Below, piece after piece: positions 1 to 7,432 of a stretch of 64,000 bases of DNA. The position numbers and the translations under genes are program-made. The notes beneath the pieces are model-generated. The model ran no database searches and was not told the origin of the DNA. It was given only the letters and a program-made list of their open reading frames with translations. The DNA comes from Streptomyces sp. NBC_00341 (GTDB lineage Bacteria; Actinomycetota; Actinomycetes; Streptomycetales; Streptomycetaceae), in the NCBI RefSeq assembly GCF_041435055.1, contig NZ_CP108002.1, forward strand, positions 1,674,001-1,738,000, in the 5' to 3' direction. The first letter of the stretch is position 1. Each line of letters begins with the position of its first letter.

Positions 1-34
1 CGGGGCCGGACGCGGAGAAATCGGAGGCGGTGGT

Positions 35-835
35 TCAGCCGTCGATCCGGTTGCGCTCCCCCGCCTCGACGGCGAACGGGAGGGTGTTGCCGGGCGGCGG
101 GAAGGGGCAGATGAAGTGGTCCGCGAAGGCACAGGGCGGCAGCAGCGCACGGTTCAGGTCGACCGTCACGCTGCCGTCGGCGGCCGGGGCGGCGGGCCGC
201 AGGAACCGGAAGCGGTAGCTGCTGTGCCCGCTGGTGGCGTCGGCGAAGACCGCCCAGAGCGAGCCGTCCTGCTCCACGGCGACCTGGAGCGTGTGCTCGG
301 CACCGTCCAGCTCGAAGGCGATCTCCCCGCCGAGGCCGAGCCCGCGCTCGACCCCGTCGGCGTTCTCGACCCGGACGGTGCGGGAGGTGTCGTAGGGGCG
401 GAAGGTGCCGGGCAGCGACCAGCGCGGGTCGTACGGCGTGGCCTCGATGGCGCGGAAGGCCCGCCGCGCCGCCGAGCCCGGGTCGAAGTCGCGCACGGCC
501 CAGAGCCCTTCGCGGCTCAGCACGAACAGCCGCCGCTCCCCGTGCGCGACCCGTGACCCGTCGATCGGACCCCGGTCGGCGCCGAGCCCGACCTGTCCGG
601 TGAACGGCTTGCCGTCCACGGTCAGCCCGTCCGCGGCCCCGGCGGTGAGCTCCAGCTCGTCACCGTCCTCCCGCCAGTGCCCGGGAATGGCCGGAATTCG
701 GCCTTCCGGGTAGTCGGAGAGCCAGTGCGTGCCGGTGAGGGAGAGCGGTCCGTACGGTGCCGAGACCGTGCCGGTGCGCTCCTCGTGCCAGCGGTCCCAG
801 TCCTGCGCTGCCTGCTGCTGTGCGTCCGTGCTCAT
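35..835 (-). CDS. DUF1684 domain-containing protein
   Basis: A 266-aa cytoplasmic protein with the DUF1684 hallmark near its C terminus (CPFPPPGNTLPFAVEAGER) and the preceding YRFRFLRP and LNRALLPPCAF stretches. The biochemical function of the family is not established. The start chosen is the ATG at 833-835 (MSTDAQQQAAQDW); the frame is open further upstream but that part lies inside the neighbouring monooxygenase gene. It is the last gene of the leftward operon, 4 bp after the stop of the DmoA/NtaA-type monooxygenase, so it is probably co-transcribed with the sulfur/flavin monooxygenase genes. No signal peptide or membrane segment is seen. The family call is firm; any role in organosulfur use is inferred from context only. 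Confidence 0.85.
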   Translation of the reverse strand: MSTDAQQQAAQDWDRWHEERTGTVSAPYGPLSLTGTHWLSDYPEGRIPAIPGHWREDGDELELTAGAADGLTVDGKPFTGQVGLGADRGPIDGSRVAHGERRLFVLSREGLWAVRDFDPGSAARRAFRAIEATPYDPRWSLPGTFRPYDTSRTVRVENADGVERGLGLGGEIAFELDGAEHTLQVAVEQDGSLWAVFADATSGHSSYRFRFLRPAAPAADGSVTVDLNRALLPPCAFADHFICPFPPPGNTLPFAVEAGERNRIDG

Positions 836-839
836 GGGC

Positions 840-2141
840 TCAACCTTTCCATACGGGCTCCGCGAGCCCGAGGTGCGACCGGAGTGTGGAACCGGTGTAC
901 GCCGAGCGGAAGACCCCGCGTTCCTGGAGGAGCGGGACGACCCGGTCGACGAAGTCGTCGAGTCCGCCCGGGGTGAGATTCGGTACGAGGATGAAGCCGT
1001 CGGCCGCTCCGGCGGCGACGAATTCGGCCAGCTCCGCCGCGACGGTCCCGGGGCTGCCGACGAACGACTGCCGGGTGGTCGCCTCGATGACCGTCTGCCG
1101 GATGGAGAGCCCCTTCTGCCGGGACAGGGCGCGCCAGCGGGCCGCGACGGCGAGCGGGTCACCGAGGCGCACCCGGCCCTGGACCAGCTCCGAATCGGGG
1201 ACCGGATCGGCCTCGGGGAGCGGCCCGTCCGGGTCGTAGGAGGAGAGGTCCCGGCCCCAGACCTGCTCCAGGGCGAGCATCGCGTTCTGCGGCGAGACCT
1301 GCTGGAGACGGAGTGCGGCGGCCTTCTCCCGCGCTTCGGCGTCGGTGTCCCCGAGCACGAAGCCGACGCCGGGCATGATCTTCAGCTCGTCGGGCTCCCG
1401 GCCGTACTTCGCCAGCCGTCCCTTGACGTCCACGTAGAAGGCGCGGCCCGCCTCCAGGGTGCCGTGCCGGGTGAAGATGACGTCGGCGGCGGAGGCGGCG
1501 AACTCGCGGCCCTCGGCGGAGTCACCGGCCTGGATGACCACAGGATGGCCCTGCGGGCAGCGCGGCAGGGTGAACTCGCCCTCGACGGAGAAGTGCTCGC
1601 CGTGGTGGGCGAAGGGGCGCGGGGTGCCGTCCGGGGTCCAGGAGTCCCACAGCTCGCGGGCGGTGGCGACGAACTCGGCGGCCCGGGTGTATCTCGCGGC
1701 CCGGTCCAGGTAGCCGCCCCGGCGGAAGTTCTCCCCGGTGAAGGCGTCGGACGAGGTGACGACGTTCCACCCGGCCCGGCCTTCGCTGAGGTGGTCGAGG
1801 GTGGCGAGCCTGCGGGCCAGCTCGAAGGGCTCGTTGAAGGTGGCGTTGACGGTGGCGGCGAGGCCGAGCCGGTCCGTGACGGCGGCCAGCGCGTTCAGCA
1901 CGGTGAGGGACTCGGGGCGGCCGACCACGTCCAGGTCGTGGATCAGCCCGTTGTGCTCGCGCAGCCGCAGGCCCTCGGCGAGGAAGAAGAAGTCGAACAG
2001 GCCGCGTTCCGCCGTGCGCGCCAGATGTTCGAAGGAGGAGAAGTCGATCTGGCTGCCGGAGCGGGGGTCCGCCCAGACGGTGGTGTTGTTCACCCCCGGG
2101 AAGTGTGCGGCGAGGTGCAGCTGTTTCGGTGCGGTCGTCAT
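840..2141 (-). CDS. NtaA/DmoA-family FMN-dependent monooxygenase
   Basis: A 433-aa class C flavin-dependent monooxygenase of the NtaA/SnaA/DszA/DmoA branch of the bacterial luciferase superfamily. Such enzymes use FMNH2 from a separate reductase and O2 to oxidise small heteroatom compounds: sulfides, aminopolycarboxylates and sulfones. Visible family features are the N-terminal LHLAAHFPGVNNTTVWADP, the FFFLAEGLRLRE strand, the GRAGWNVVTS motif and the late VIQAGDSAEGREFAA flavin-phosphate loop. The ATG at 2139-2141 overlaps the upstream monooxygenase stop by 4 bp, indicating translational coupling. The substrate cannot be read from sequence. Its place in an operon with an amino-acid-type transporter under a Cys-type leader favours a sulfur compound. 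Confidence 0.88.
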   Translation of the reverse strand: MTTAPKQLHLAAHFPGVNNTTVWADPRSGSQIDFSSFEHLARTAERGLFDFFFLAEGLRLREHNGLIHDLDVVGRPESLTVLNALAAVTDRLGLAATVNATFNEPFELARRLATLDHLSEGRAGWNVVTSSDAFTGENFRRGGYLDRAARYTRAAEFVATARELWDSWTPDGTPRPFAHHGEHFSVEGEFTLPRCPQGHPVVIQAGDSAEGREFAASAADVIFTRHGTLEAGRAFYVDVKGRLAKYGREPDELKIMPGVGFVLGDTDAEAREKAAALRLQQVSPQNAMLALEQVWGRDLSSYDPDGPLPEADPVPDSELVQGRVRLGDPLAVAARWRALSRQKGLSIRQTVIEATTRQSFVGSPGTVAAELAEFVAAGAADGFILVPNLTPGGLDDFVDRVVPLLQERGVFRSAYTGSTLRSHLGLAEPVWKG

Positions 2142-3217
2142 GCCCGTTCTCCTCGAAGGACGTGGTCCCGGGCGTACCGGTTGGCCGGGCGGGCCAGGCC
2201 CAGGTGCTCGCGGAGGGTTCCGCCGGGGTGGAAGGTGCGGAAGAGGCTGCGGTGCTGGAGCAGGGCAACCGTGCCGTTGACGATCCGTTCGAGATCGCGG
2301 CCGGGCGTGATCGGGGTGAGGTGGAAGCCGTCCACCGCCCCGGCGCGGTGCCACCGGCCGATCAGATCGGCGAGGTCCACCGGGCCGCCCCGGTAGTACG
2401 TACCGTGCGCGGCGAGCGGCGGACCGCTCGCCAGCCCGGGTTCCGGGGCGGATTCGGCGTCCCCGAGGTCCACGGTGAGCGCGGCGAGCACCCGGAGGGT
2501 GTCGGGGTGGCGGCCGTGGGCCTCGGCGCGGCGGCGCACGTCGTCGCGGATCCTGGCGGTCCGCTCGGGCGTGGTGGCCCGGACGAGGACGACGTCGGCG
2601 TGGCGCGCCGCGGTCTGTCTGGCCGGTTCCGCCGTGCCGTCGATGACGACGACCGGGCGGCCCTGCGGGGGCCTCGGCACGATGGCCGGTCCGCGGACAC
2701 GGAACGTGGCGCCCTCGAAGTCGACGTAGTGCAGCTTGTCCCGGTCGACGAACCGCCCGGTGGCGGTGTCCCTGATCTCGGCGTCGTCCTCCCAGCTGTC
2801 CCAGAGCCGCGCGCCCACGTCCGCCACCTCGCCGGCCTCGCGCCAGAGTTCGGCGGCGGGTGCGGCCGGGCGGCGGCCGAACAGCCGGGCCTCCGCGCCG
2901 GTCGTCGACACGTCCGCCTGCCAGCCCGCCCGGCCCCGGCTCACCCAGTCCAGGGTGGCCACGGCGGACGACACGTGGAACGGCTCGGTGTGGGTGGTGG
3001 TGACCGTCGGCACGAGCCCGATCCGGCGGGTGGCCGGCGCCACCCGGGACAGCACGGCGAGGGCGTCGGGTCCCGGCCGGGCGAACGAGTCGCCGAGGGT
3101 GACGAAGTCGAGGGCGCCCTGCTCCGCGAGCCGGGCCAGGGCGGTGTAGTGCTCCGGCTCGTAACGGGGTGGACCACCGATTTCGGCGGCGAGGTGGAGG
3201 GGGCGGATCGGAGGCAT
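2138..3217 (-). CDS. LLM class flavin-dependent oxidoreductase
   Basis: A 359-aa luciferase-like monooxygenase (TIM barrel, FMN-dependent). Seen are LHLAAEIGG at the N terminus, LDFVTLGDSF, GRAGWQADVSTTGAEARLFG (the family's substrate/flavin loop) and VVIDGTAEPARQTAARHADVV. It is a paralogue of the gene immediately downstream but belongs to the shorter group. It starts at ATG 3215-3217 and its stop overlaps the next start (ATGA). Two such monooxygenases side by side are typical of gene sets that desulfurise or deaminate organosulfur or polyamino acids. Both would need a flavin reductase, and none is encoded in this window next to them. Confidence 0.87.
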   Translation of the reverse strand: MPPIRPLHLAAEIGGPPRYEPEHYTALARLAEQGALDFVTLGDSFARPGPDALAVLSRVAPATRRIGLVPTVTTTHTEPFHVSSAVATLDWVSRGRAGWQADVSTTGAEARLFGRRPAAPAAELWREAGEVADVGARLWDSWEDDAEIRDTATGRFVDRDKLHYVDFEGATFRVRGPAIVPRPPQGRPVVVIDGTAEPARQTAARHADVVLVRATTPERTARIRDDVRRRAEAHGRHPDTLRVLAALTVDLGDAESAPEPGLASGPPLAAHGTYYRGGPVDLADLIGRWHRAGAVDGFHLTPITPGRDLERIVNGTVALLQHRSLFRTFHPGGTLREHLGLARPANRYARDHVLRGERA

Positions 3218-3288
3218 GTACGGGCCCTTTCGGCACGGTTCGGGTCAGGTTCCGGAGCCGGCCGACGCTCCACCGGCCGGATCCCGGG

Positions 3289-4110
3289 TCACAGGACCTT
3301 GGAGAGGAAGGCGCGGGTGCGCTCGTGCCGGGGGCGGTCGAGCACCTCGGCGGGCGGGCCCTGTTCGACGATGCGTCCCTCGTCCATGAAGACCACGGTG
3401 TCGGCGGCCTCGCGCGCGAACCCGATCTCGTGGGTGACGACGATCATCGTGGTGCCCCGGTCCGCCAGGTCCTTGATGACGTCGAGGACCTCACCGACCA
3501 GTTCGGGGTCGAGCGCGGAGGTGGGTTCGTCGAAGAGCAGCAGCTTCGGTTCCAGGGCGAGCGCGCGGGCGATGGCGACGCGCTGCTGCTGGCCGCCGGA
3601 GAGCTGCCGGGGGTAGGCGTGCGCCTTGTCGGCCAGGCCGACCCGGTCCAGGAGTTCGTGCGCGGTGGCGGCGGCCCGCTCCTTGGGGCGGCCGAGCGCG
3701 GCGACCGGGGCCTCCGTGATGTTCTCCAGGACCGTGAGGTGCGGGAAGAGGTGGAAGTTCTGGAAGACGAAGCCGATCCGGGTGCGGCGGCGCAGCACCT
3801 CGCGCTCGGGGAGTTCGTACAGCTTGTCGCCCTTGCGGCGGTAGCCGACGTAGTCGCCGTCCACGGTGATCGAGCCGCGGTCCGCCTTCTCCAGGTGGTT
3901 GACGGTGCGCAGCAGGGTGGACTTCCCGGAGCCGGAGGGGCCGAGGATCACGGTCACCTCGCCGGGGCGCACGGACAGGTCGATTCCGCGGAGCACGTGC
4001 AGGGCGCCGAAGCTCTTGTGTACGCCCCGGATCTCCACCATGGCCTCGGCCTGTCCCCGGTCGCGGTCGGCGGCCGGTTCGGTCTTCGGTGGGCGGCTGG
4101 TCGTCGTCAT
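3289..4110 (-). CDS. amino-acid-type ABC transporter ATP-binding protein
   Basis: A 273-aa ATPase of the polar amino acid uptake (GlnQ/TcyC-like) family. Walker A GPSGSGKST is at about residues 57-65, followed by the Q-loop FVFQNFHLFPHLTVLENIT, the signature LSGGQQQRVAIARAL, Walker B LLLFDEPTSALD and the switch histidine VVTHE. The start was set at ATG 4108-4110 (MTTTSRPPK) because an AGAGGAA ribosome site sits just upstream; an earlier in-frame ATG at 4158 lacks one. With the permease at 6001-6867 and the divergent lipoprotein at 7433-8374 it makes a complete importer. Cystine or another sulfur-containing amino acid is the most likely class of substrate, by context. Confidence 0.93.
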   Translation of the reverse strand: MTTTSRPPKTEPAADRDRGQAEAMVEIRGVHKSFGALHVLRGIDLSVRPGEVTVILGPSGSGKSTLLRTVNHLEKADRGSITVDGDYVGYRRKGDKLYELPEREVLRRRTRIGFVFQNFHLFPHLTVLENITEAPVAALGRPKERAAATAHELLDRVGLADKAHAYPRQLSGGQQQRVAIARALALEPKLLLFDEPTSALDPELVGEVLDVIKDLADRGTTMIVVTHEIGFAREAADTVVFMDEGRIVEQGPPAEVLDRPRHERTRAFLSKVL

Positions 4111-4162
4111 GGGTTCCTCTGGCGGTTCGTGGCGGAGGTGCGCGGGCCGGTCGGTCAACGGT

Positions 4163-6004
4163 TCAGCCGTCGCTGCCGGTGAGTTCGCGCAGGAGGGTGA
4201 GGGCGGCGCGCGCGGTGGCGTCGTTCTGCCGGAAGGCCGGGCCGCCGGTGCGCGGCCGGGTGAACGCGCCGCTGGTGCGGGCGGCGGTGTGCGGGCCGAG
4301 TGCGAAGCGGCGCGGGTGCGGGAGGCCTTCGCGGTCCAGGATCCGGCCGTCGTCGGGGTCGACGGCGAGCAGTCCGGTGGCGGTGGCGGCGGCCCCGTCC
4401 CGGTGCAGGGTGCGCAGCAGGGTGGAGCGGGTGCGTTCCGGCGCGGGGTCGGGCAGCCGGGCCTCGACGAGCGCGCGGGCCTCGATCCGTTCGCCGGGCA
4501 CGGTGGCGCTGCCGGCCCGGAAGACGCCGTGCCGTTCGTCGGTCTCGACGGTGATCCCGGCGCCGAGGAAGCGGACGACGCCGGCCCGGGAGAGCGCCAG
4601 CAGCTGCCGCAGCCGGGGGCCGGGCGGACCGGAGGCGAGGTAGCTGAAGAAGCCGTGCCACCAGTCCCCGATGTCGCCGAACCGGATCAGCTGGCCGTAG
4701 GCGGAGAGCAGTCCGAGGAAGACCGCGAGGTCCTCGCTGTGCCCGGGGTCGTGCCGGCGGTCGAGGTCGGCGGCGATGTGGTCGCGGGTCGCCTCCTGGA
4801 GGGCGTCGTACGAGGGGTGCCGTACGCCGTCCAGCGGGCGGTCGAGTGCCTGGATGTCGAGCCGGTCGGCCGGGTCGGGGACGGCGGCGGCGATCAGGGC
4901 CCGCAGGTCGTCGCTGCCCGGCTCCGCGACCGCGTACTTCTCCTCGAAGGCGGTCCGGTCCGAGGTGGTGCGTTCGGCGTGGGCGGTGAAGAGCCGGTGG
5001 TAGTGGGCGAACCCGAGCTCTTTGTCGATATGTGGCCAGATATCGCGGTGGAAGTCGGGCGGCTCCGTCCGGCCGAGCAGCTCCTCGGTGCGCTCGGGGC
5101 CGAGGAACCGGGGCAGCGGTGGCCGTTCGCCCTGCCAGCCGTATCCGATCTTGGAGCGGTACGGGACGCCGCGCCGCGATCCGACGTACAGGACGGGCTC
5201 CCGGCCCGACGGCAGGTAGGCGCCGTTCTCGTACCGTCCGCCGCGGCCCTCCGTGAGCAGCACCATGAGGTCGATGAAGGCGAGTCCGAAGCCCCGGACG
5301 ATGACGGGTTCGCCCGCGGGCAGAGCGGTGAGGTCGCTGTCGGCGGTGAAGTCGGGCGGCAGATGGACGAGGCCGTGCCGGCCGGCGAAGGCGGAGAGGG
5401 CCTGCTGTCCGGCGTCCGGTTCGGCGTCCAGGTGGCCGATGGTCAGGACCACCAGGTCCGCGAGCAGCGGTTCGGCGCGGCCCTCCAGCCGGACGCGCTG
5501 GGGTCCGTCGGGCGGACCGGTGACGTCCAGCGCCCGGTCCCGGTGTTCGTGGACGGTGACCGAGGGCGGGAGGGCCGCCACGGACTGCTCGTACACCCAG
5601 CGCAGATAGGCGCCCTGGAGCCGCCGGCTCGGGAAGTCCTGCCCCCGCAGCGCCTCGATCTCGGCGCGGAGTCCGGGCTCGGCCGCGTCGTCGGATGGCT
5701 GGATCCGGCCCTCGCGCACGTCCACCGCCCAGGCGTCCAGCGCCGGCCCCGGTCTTATGGGCCCGTCCTGGCGGACGGTCTCGTCGGTGAACATGGTGAC
5801 GTCCTCGGCCATGGAGTTCATCCACAGCAGCGGCGACTGGTCGTGGCGCCAGATCCGCCCGGCGCCGGGCGGGTACGGGTCGACGAGGTGCAGGTCCAGC
5901 GGCCGGTGCCCGTACAGCTCCGGGGCGTTGGCTGCGAGGCGCTCGATCAGGCCGGTGCCGCGCGGTCCGGCGCCTATGACGACCAGCGAGGGGCGGCCGT
6001 TCAC
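4163..6004 (-). CDS. FAD/NAD(P)-binding protein
   Basis: A 613-aa protein that opens with a Rossmann dinucleotide motif (VVIGAGPRGTGLIERL, residues about 8-23) followed by DPYPPGAGRIWRHDQSP. This resembles the FAD-NAD(P)-binding group of flavoproteins related to N-hydroxylating monooxygenases and HI0933-like proteins. Further blocks are VVLTIGHLDAEP, VIVRGFGLAFIDLMVLLTEGRGGRYE and a C-terminal LGPHTAARTSGAFTRPRTGGPAFRQND. The start is GTG at 6002-6004, overlapping the permease stop (GTGA). It lies between the permease and ATPase genes, an arrangement that ties it to the imported substrate. It may supply redox chemistry for the two monooxygenases, but no reaction can be assigned. Confidence 0.85.
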   Translation of the reverse strand: MNGRPSLVVIGAGPRGTGLIERLAANAPELYGHRPLDLHLVDPYPPGAGRIWRHDQSPLLWMNSMAEDVTMFTDETVRQDGPIRPGPALDAWAVDVREGRIQPSDDAAEPGLRAEIEALRGQDFPSRRLQGAYLRWVYEQSVAALPPSVTVHEHRDRALDVTGPPDGPQRVRLEGRAEPLLADLVVLTIGHLDAEPDAGQQALSAFAGRHGLVHLPPDFTADSDLTALPAGEPVIVRGFGLAFIDLMVLLTEGRGGRYENGAYLPSGREPVLYVGSRRGVPYRSKIGYGWQGERPPLPRFLGPERTEELLGRTEPPDFHRDIWPHIDKELGFAHYHRLFTAHAERTTSDRTAFEEKYAVAEPGSDDLRALIAAAVPDPADRLDIQALDRPLDGVRHPSYDALQEATRDHIAADLDRRHDPGHSEDLAVFLGLLSAYGQLIRFGDIGDWWHGFFSYLASGPPGPRLRQLLALSRAGVVRFLGAGITVETDERHGVFRAGSATVPGERIEARALVEARLPDPAPERTRSTLLRTLHRDGAAATATGLLAVDPDDGRILDREGLPHPRRFALGPHTAARTSGAFTRPRTGGPAFRQNDATARAALTLLRELTGSDG

Positions 6005-6867
6005 CGGGGGTCCGCCGAGCCGCGGGCGTAGTGCCGTTCGACGTAGTGCTGGCCGACGCTGAGCACCGAGGTCACCACGACGTACCAGAGGGTGGCGACC
6101 AGCAGCAGCGGGATGACCTGGTAGGTGCGGTGGTAGACGAGCTGGACGGAGTACAGCAGGTCCTGCACGGCGATGATGCTGACGATCGAGGTGCCCTTGA
6201 GCGTGCCGATCAGCATGTTCCCGGCGGGCGGCACGATGGAGCGCATCGCCTGGGGCAGCACGATCCGGCGCAGCCGCCGCCACGGACCGAGGCCCAGCGA
6301 CTGGGCGGCCTCCAGCTGTCCGCGTTCCACCGAGAGGATGCCGCCGCGTACGACCTCCGCCGCGTAGGCGGCCTCGTGGAGCGTCAGTCCGATGACGGCG
6401 ACGGTGACGGGGCCGAGGAGGTTCACCGTGCGGACGCCGAGGATCTCCGGGTAGAGGGCGCCGATGTTGAACCAGAACAGCAGCTGGACCAGGATCGGGG
6501 TGGACCTGAAGAGCCAGACGTATCCCCAGCCGACGGCCTGGAGAACGCGGTTGGCGGAGAGCCTCAGGACGGCGAGCAGGGTGCCGAGCGCGAAGCCGAG
6601 CACCATGACGAGCGCGGTGAGCCAGAGGGTGAGCCAGAGACCGCGCAGCACGGCGGTGGTCAGGAAGTAGTCGCCCACGACGTCCCACTGGAAGGCGTCG
6701 TTGCGGATGACCGAGTTCAGCGCGAGGGCCAGCAGGACGAGTACGGCGACGGCGGCGGTCCACTGACCGGTCCGGCGGGCCGGGACGATGCGCAGCCGGT
6801 CGGCGGCGTCGTCCTTGAGCGGTGGGGCCGGGCGGGCCGGCGGGAGGGTGTCTGTCTGTGCGGACAT
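6001..6867 (-). CDS. amino acid ABC transporter permease
   Basis: A 288-aa membrane permease of the His/Glu/Gln/Arg/opine (HisM/TcyB) family. Hydrophobic segments start at about residue 35. The region ALGFALGTLLAVLRLSANRVLQ and the EAA-loop-like EAAYAAEVVRGGILSVERGQLEAAQSLGL are diagnostic of the family. The start was set at ATG 6865-6867 (MSAQTDTLPP). It is the first gene of the leftward operon. Upstream lie a TTGACA box at 7031-7036 and three 15-bp direct repeats (6918-6962). One permease gene suffices for a homodimeric transporter of this family. Confidence 0.92.
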   Translation of the reverse strand: MSAQTDTLPPARPAPPLKDDAADRLRIVPARRTGQWTAAVAVLVLLALALNSVIRNDAFQWDVVGDYFLTTAVLRGLWLTLWLTALVMVLGFALGTLLAVLRLSANRVLQAVGWGYVWLFRSTPILVQLLFWFNIGALYPEILGVRTVNLLGPVTVAVIGLTLHEAAYAAEVVRGGILSVERGQLEAAQSLGLGPWRRLRRIVLPQAMRSIVPPAGNMLIGTLKGTSIVSIIAVQDLLYSVQLVYHRTYQVIPLLLVATLWYVVVTSVLSVGQHYVERHYARGSADPR

Positions 6868-6917
6868 GCGAGGGCTCCGTGGATGCGGTGATCGAACACG
6901 GGGCGTGCCCTCGGCAC

Positions 6918-6962
6918 GGAAACACGACAGCTGGAAACACAGCAGCCGGGAACGCGACAGCT
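6918..6962. repeat. three tandem 15-bp repeats in the permease 5' leader
   Basis: Three contiguous imperfect copies of a 15-bp unit: GGAAACACGACAGCT (6918-6932), GGAAACACAGCAGCC (6933-6947) and GGGAACGCGACAGCT (6948-6962). They lie between the putative leftward promoter and the permease start, so within its 5' untranslated region if the promoter call is right. They could be iteron-like binding sites or an RNA element; no regulator is known from sequence alone. Confidence 0.6.
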
Positions 6963-7006
6963 CGCGCAACGATACGGACCGGGCCCCTCAGCGCGATCCG
7001 CCTCCG

Positions 7007-7036
7007 AGGTAAGCGCTGTTCACAACGGGATGTCAA
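7007..7036 (-). promoter_or_regulatory. putative leftward promoter of the sulfur operon
   Basis: On the minus strand a perfect TTGACA -35 hexamer (7031-7036) is followed after 18 nt by TTACCT (7007-7012), a partial match to the vegetative -10. It would start transcription of the permease operon near position 7000. It lies back to back with the rightward promoter at 7073-7101. Confidence 0.45.
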
Positions 7037-7072
7037 GCCTGTCCACACTGTGAGCCGTACACACAGGGCCAG

Positions 7073-7101
7073 TTGACGGACTACCGGATGCCTGTTCCAC
7101 T
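7073..7101 (+). promoter_or_regulatory. putative rightward promoter of leader peptide and lipoprotein
   Basis: TTGACG (7073-7078) is followed after 17 nt by TCCACT (7096-7101), a weak -10. This spacing puts the transcription start at or within a base or two of the leader-peptide ATG (7108). No ribosome site precedes that ATG, so a leaderless leader peptide is plausible. Confidence 0.4.
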
Positions 7102-7107
7102 TGGGCC

Positions 7108-7179
7108 ATGCATTCGCAGAAATGGCTGGTCAAGCGCTCCCACATCGACTTCGGTCGCGTGTGGTCCTGTTCCTGTTGA
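7108..7179 (+). CDS. cysteine-type leader peptide (attenuation)
   Basis: A 23-codon open frame, ATG 7108 to TGA 7177-7179, encoding a peptide that begins MHSQKWLVKR and ends SHIDFGRVWSCSC. The 'R-x-HID-xx-RV-x-S-x-x-C' pattern matches the small leader peptides found in Streptomyces and other actinobacteria upstream of sulfur assimilation and transport genes. The two Cys codons placed immediately before the stop are what an attenuator sensing charged tRNA-Cys needs. It lies 253 nt upstream of the substrate-binding lipoprotein gene. Hairpins follow at 7209-7224 and 7361-7385. The peptide family call is good; the control mechanism is inference. Confidence 0.82.
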   Translation: MHSQKWLVKRSHIDFGRVWSCSC

Positions 7180-7208
7180 GCTGACCCCGCTGCGTTCCCG
7201 CCCTTCTC

Positions 7209-7224
7209 GCGCCGTGAGCGGCGC
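7209..7224 (+). promoter_or_regulatory. stem-loop in the leader downstream of the leader peptide
   Basis: GCGCCG (7209-7214), loop TGAG, CGGCGC (7219-7224): a perfect 6-bp GC stem about 30 nt after the leader-peptide stop. It is a candidate component of the attenuator; no U-tract follows it directly. Confidence 0.35.
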
Positions 7225-7360
7225 CTGAGCCTTTCCCTCTGTGTGCCCTCGTGCACGCGACAGCGCTCCACCCTCCCCTCGTCACCACACCGTGCCCCGC
7301 GACGCCGCGGCACGTCTTCCTCCGTCCCGGCCGCGGACTGCCTCGTGCTGCCCCGGTGCG

Positions 7361-7385
7361 GTGACCGGCAGAGCCTGCCGGTCAC
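7361..7385 (+). promoter_or_regulatory. stem-loop upstream of the lipoprotein start
   Basis: GTGACCGGCAG (7361-7371), loop AGC, CTGCCGGTCAC (7375-7385): a perfect 11-bp stem ending 47 nt before the lipoprotein ATG. It could be the termination or anti-termination arm of a Cys attenuator or simply stabilise the leader. Confidence 0.45.
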
Positions 7386-7432
7386 GACACCCGCATCCGT
7401 CCTCGGCCGCCGAAAACTGGAGACCTTCCCTG

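Noticed and set aside
6868..6969. Possible second Cys-containing leader peptide (TTG start, LLCFQLSCF) before the permease gene
   Set aside because: There is no ribosome site, no HID-type motif, and the Cys codons arise from the 15-bp DNA repeats.
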